Positions 62,014-64,000 of a DNA stretch of 64,000 bases are shown one piece after another. This stretch comes from Peronospora farinosa (lineage: Eukaryota > Oomycota > Peronosporomycetes > Peronosporales > Peronosporaceae), in NCBI GenBank assembly GCA_947646735.1, contig CANTFK010000096.1, positions 21,416 to 85,415 on the forward strand, read 5' to 3'. The position numbers were made by a program, and so were the translations under genes. How positions within the stretch are numbered: position 1 is the first letter of the stretch; each line of letters opens with the position of its first letter. The notes beneath the pieces are model-generated. The model was given only the letters and a program-made list of their open reading frames with translations. It searched no databases and was not told where the DNA came from.

Positions 62014-62073
62014 TTGTTGCTGACGGATGGGTGAGTTGTGCATTGAAACAACTCACCCACCCGTCAGCAACAA
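62014..62073. repeat. Strong perfect-type hairpin (25-nt arms)
   Basis: The left arm (62014-62038) reads ttgttgctgacggatggg then tgagttg. The right arm (62049-62073) is its reverse complement with one mismatch. A 10-base loop (tgcattgaaa) lies between. Such a hairpin has no gene around it. It could be a mobile-element end, a transcribed small-RNA precursor, or a terminator-like structure. Confidence 0.7.
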
Positions 62074-62769
62074 GGCTCTTTGAGCTCTGGCGTGCCAGAC
62101 CTCAAGGAGCCTTTGCTGTAACTGAGATGATGAATATGTTGAAGGTAAGGTACACTATCGCTGAGCGCTTGTTGGACAGACACAAAATTACGGACATGAT
62201 GACGAACAGTAATTACGGGCGCGTTGACAGTCAGTGGTTATGGTAAAAAAAGTGAGTATAGTATAGTGAGTCTAGTATGAGAAAGGAGTGGCTTAGAGGT
62301 AGCTCTTATTAGAGAACTAAGGAAAGATGTATGTTAGTATTCAATTAACCACCTACTACGCATCTGCTCGAACAGGTTGTGAGCCCAACACTGGCCCCGC
62401 CGGTGGTCTAAGCGCGCCAACGCCAGTCAACTTCGACGTCTACCACGAAAGAGCCGCAGCGTCTCCAGCGCATTAAGGCGCATTGACGACCCATGAAAGT
62501 GAAGACGACGTCAATGGGCGGATACTCGCGACGCTCGTCGACCTCATAGCGCGTATGGCGCAGAATGGAGGTCTCGCAGCAGAAGCTTAATGAAGAGGAG
62601 AAGATGATGGGTGCGATCGAGTCAGGAATGTTACGCTCTGCGCTTGCCAGCTGTCGCGGTGGCGTACCGTTGCATATCAATGCACTCGGACATTCCCCGG
62701 TGCGCCCAAGAACTGGATAAGGTCGAGTGAGCATGCTACAGCATATAGCAGGCCATAATATGGTGCAGC
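62074..62769. other. TE-derived or intergenic sequence without a clear gene
   Basis: A 108-codon minus-strand frame at about 62,408-62,734 is probably a shadow of degraded plus-strand TE sequence. I do not recognise its product, and nothing else is supported. Confidence 0.3.
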
Positions 62770-63470
62770 CAGAATGGCGGGCACTGCAACCAGCGCCACC
62801 GGTGCGCGCATCTTATTCTAGCTCTGAGTACGCGGCGGTCTCAAGATTACGCGAGAAGGATGGAGCCGGGTCCCCAGCGAGCTATGCGAGTTCCGGATGA
62901 ACGCCAACGACGGCTAACAATTCAAAAGTTTAATGTCTCCTAGCTGTATCGAGGCTTGAAGTCTTATTCTCGGACTGAGGAAGAACGTTCATGCGTCAAT
63001 CGCAGTACGCTCAAGCGGCATGTGGCTTCGACTTGTCCGATGACGTAAAGACCGACTTGCTTGGCCACTACTGGAGCGGTAAGGTCGAGCGATACTACAA
63101 CAAGCAGGTCGAGTCGTGGTGGCACCAGACTCCGACGCATACACATCTCATGGAGCGTCTGCATCAGACGTTTAAGACGACAATTACAGCATTCAGTCGA
63201 TGAAGCTGTATACAGCTAAAAAGGTACCAAAGAGGAGCTGGCCCGAGCATTACCTCTACTTGGTGGCGATGAGTGATGTATGAGGCGGCGCTGACGCGCA
63301 GGTGCTTGACAACGTTGTCCATTACGCATCGAGTGAGCTTCACATTATGCTAATGGCCAAGTACGATGGAAAACACGTCGACTACCTCGCTCAAGCTGAA
63401 GAGCTTGCATACTTCGCGAAGTCTGTTAAGCTGGAACGCGAAGTGCTACCTCGTATGGTAAGGACGTCGT
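62770..63470 (+). pseudogene. Decayed retrotransposon gag
   Basis: Capsid-like protein fragments lie on the plus strand in several frames: KFNVS near 62,930, then QAACGFDLSDDVKTDLLGHY and SGKVERYYNKQVESWW in an open piece (62991-63203). Further on, SWPEHYLYLVAMSDV ends at an in-frame stop near 63,280, followed by YASSELHIMLMAKYDG and AEELAYFAKSV (to about 63,450). The WW-x-Q-x-P and Y-L-x-x-x-S elements are typical of oomycete gag proteins. It is a third family, unlike the two gags further left. Frame changes and stops make it inactive. Confidence 0.65.
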
Positions 63471-64000
63471 AACACATGTTGCTGAAAGCAAGTCACGCGT
63501 TGATACGCGCATGTGGCAACCTTGCACACATTCAATTCGTTTGTCCTGAAGACAGAAATAAACGAGAAAAAAATGACATTAAGGGCACGTGGCAAAGAAA
63601 TAGCAGTCCCTAGGACGTTGTTAGCTAAACACTGTCCGTGCAAGACAGCAAGACAAGTTTTGGATACTGGACAGCGGGTCCAACAGGCACCTCGTGAGCG
63701 AAATGGCGCTTCTGGAGGATGCACATGAGTGTGACGACCATTCGTGGTCGCCGATGGAAAGACACTTCGACTATAATTGATTGGAAGTGTGGTGCATCTA
63801 CGTGACGTCTCCGACGGGATACAGACCCGTTACCGTCTTACACTAAAAGGGCGTTGAGGAAGCGCTCTTGATTAAATCGTAAATACAACTCTGTTTTATT
63901 TTTGTTTGGTTTTAATTCGCAGTAAGTGCGAATATGTTCCCTAGTTCATGGGAACCACTCAAATATGGAATTCAATTAATTACTGGCTAATTATTGGGTC
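63471..64000. other. Repeat-like end region with two adjacent small hairpins
   Basis: This stretch follows the decayed gag. Near the end two inverted repeats lie next to each other: ATTCGCA/TGCGAAT (63915-63921 and 63927-63933, 5-base loop) and GTTCCC/GGGAAC (63936-63941 and 63950-63955, 8-base loop). It could be part of an LTR, but its partner is outside the window. Confidence 0.35.

Noticed and set aside
1..64000. Search for CRISPR arrays, bacterial operons, ribosome binding sites and rRNA
   Set aside because: The window is eukaryotic; the tandem repeats found are minisatellites without spacer structure, and no rRNA or tRNA gene was recognised.

Overview
This is a eukaryotic window from an oomycete, most likely a Peronosporales species (Phytophthora or a downy mildew; I cannot name it). 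The evidence is the short introns (about 47-115 bp) between very closely packed genes, the set of protein families, and above all an intact Ty3/Gypsy retrotransposon that carries both a second RNase H and a chromodomain. That combination matches the oomycete 'Chronos' group described in the literature.

Layout. Bases 1-26,000 are a nested retrotransposon graveyard. A solo LTR (41-1325) sits inside a second LTR type (1-40 plus 1326-1739). A decayed Gypsy pol follows (1740-5240). Then comes a young 12.2-kb Chronos-like element on the minus strand (6641-18857) with intact gag and pol, a 694-codon antisense frame, and two nearly identical LTRs. Last is an older Gypsy relic on the plus strand (about 19,190-26,005) whose integrase was split by another solo LTR (23915-25170). 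Three insertions in this LTR superfamily show clear 4-bp target duplications (CTAT, CCAT, AAGG).

From 26.4 to 61.5 kb the window is gene-dense. In order: FtsH-like AAA protein without a protease (+), secreted alpha/beta hydrolase (+), GBP-like/PH protein (+), CDC50 flippase subunit (-), RRM/glycine-rich RNA-binding protein (+), PI 4-kinase with an N-terminal membrane domain (+), a possible 50-residue spliced gene (+), VPS39 (-), membrane protein with a cold-shock-like fold (+), membrane-anchored acyl-CoA-binding ankyrin protein (-), homocysteine S-methyltransferase (+), tandem cytochrome-b5-like ankyrin protein (-), PPR protein (+), PX protein (-), HAD-Alba fusion (+), a 65-residue UQCC5/SMIM4-like protein (-), SET-domain protein (+) and RidA (-). 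Many pairs are divergent with 130-420 bp between starts. Membrane and lipid traffic recurs as a theme: CDC50, PI4K, PX, VPS39, the acyl-CoA-binding protein and the b5-like protein.

From 61.5 kb to the end the sequence is repeat-like again, with a strong hairpin (62014-62073) and a decayed gag (about 62,770-63,470).

Exon boundaries were worked out by hand from splice signals, reading phase and family conservation. They are predictions without transcript support.
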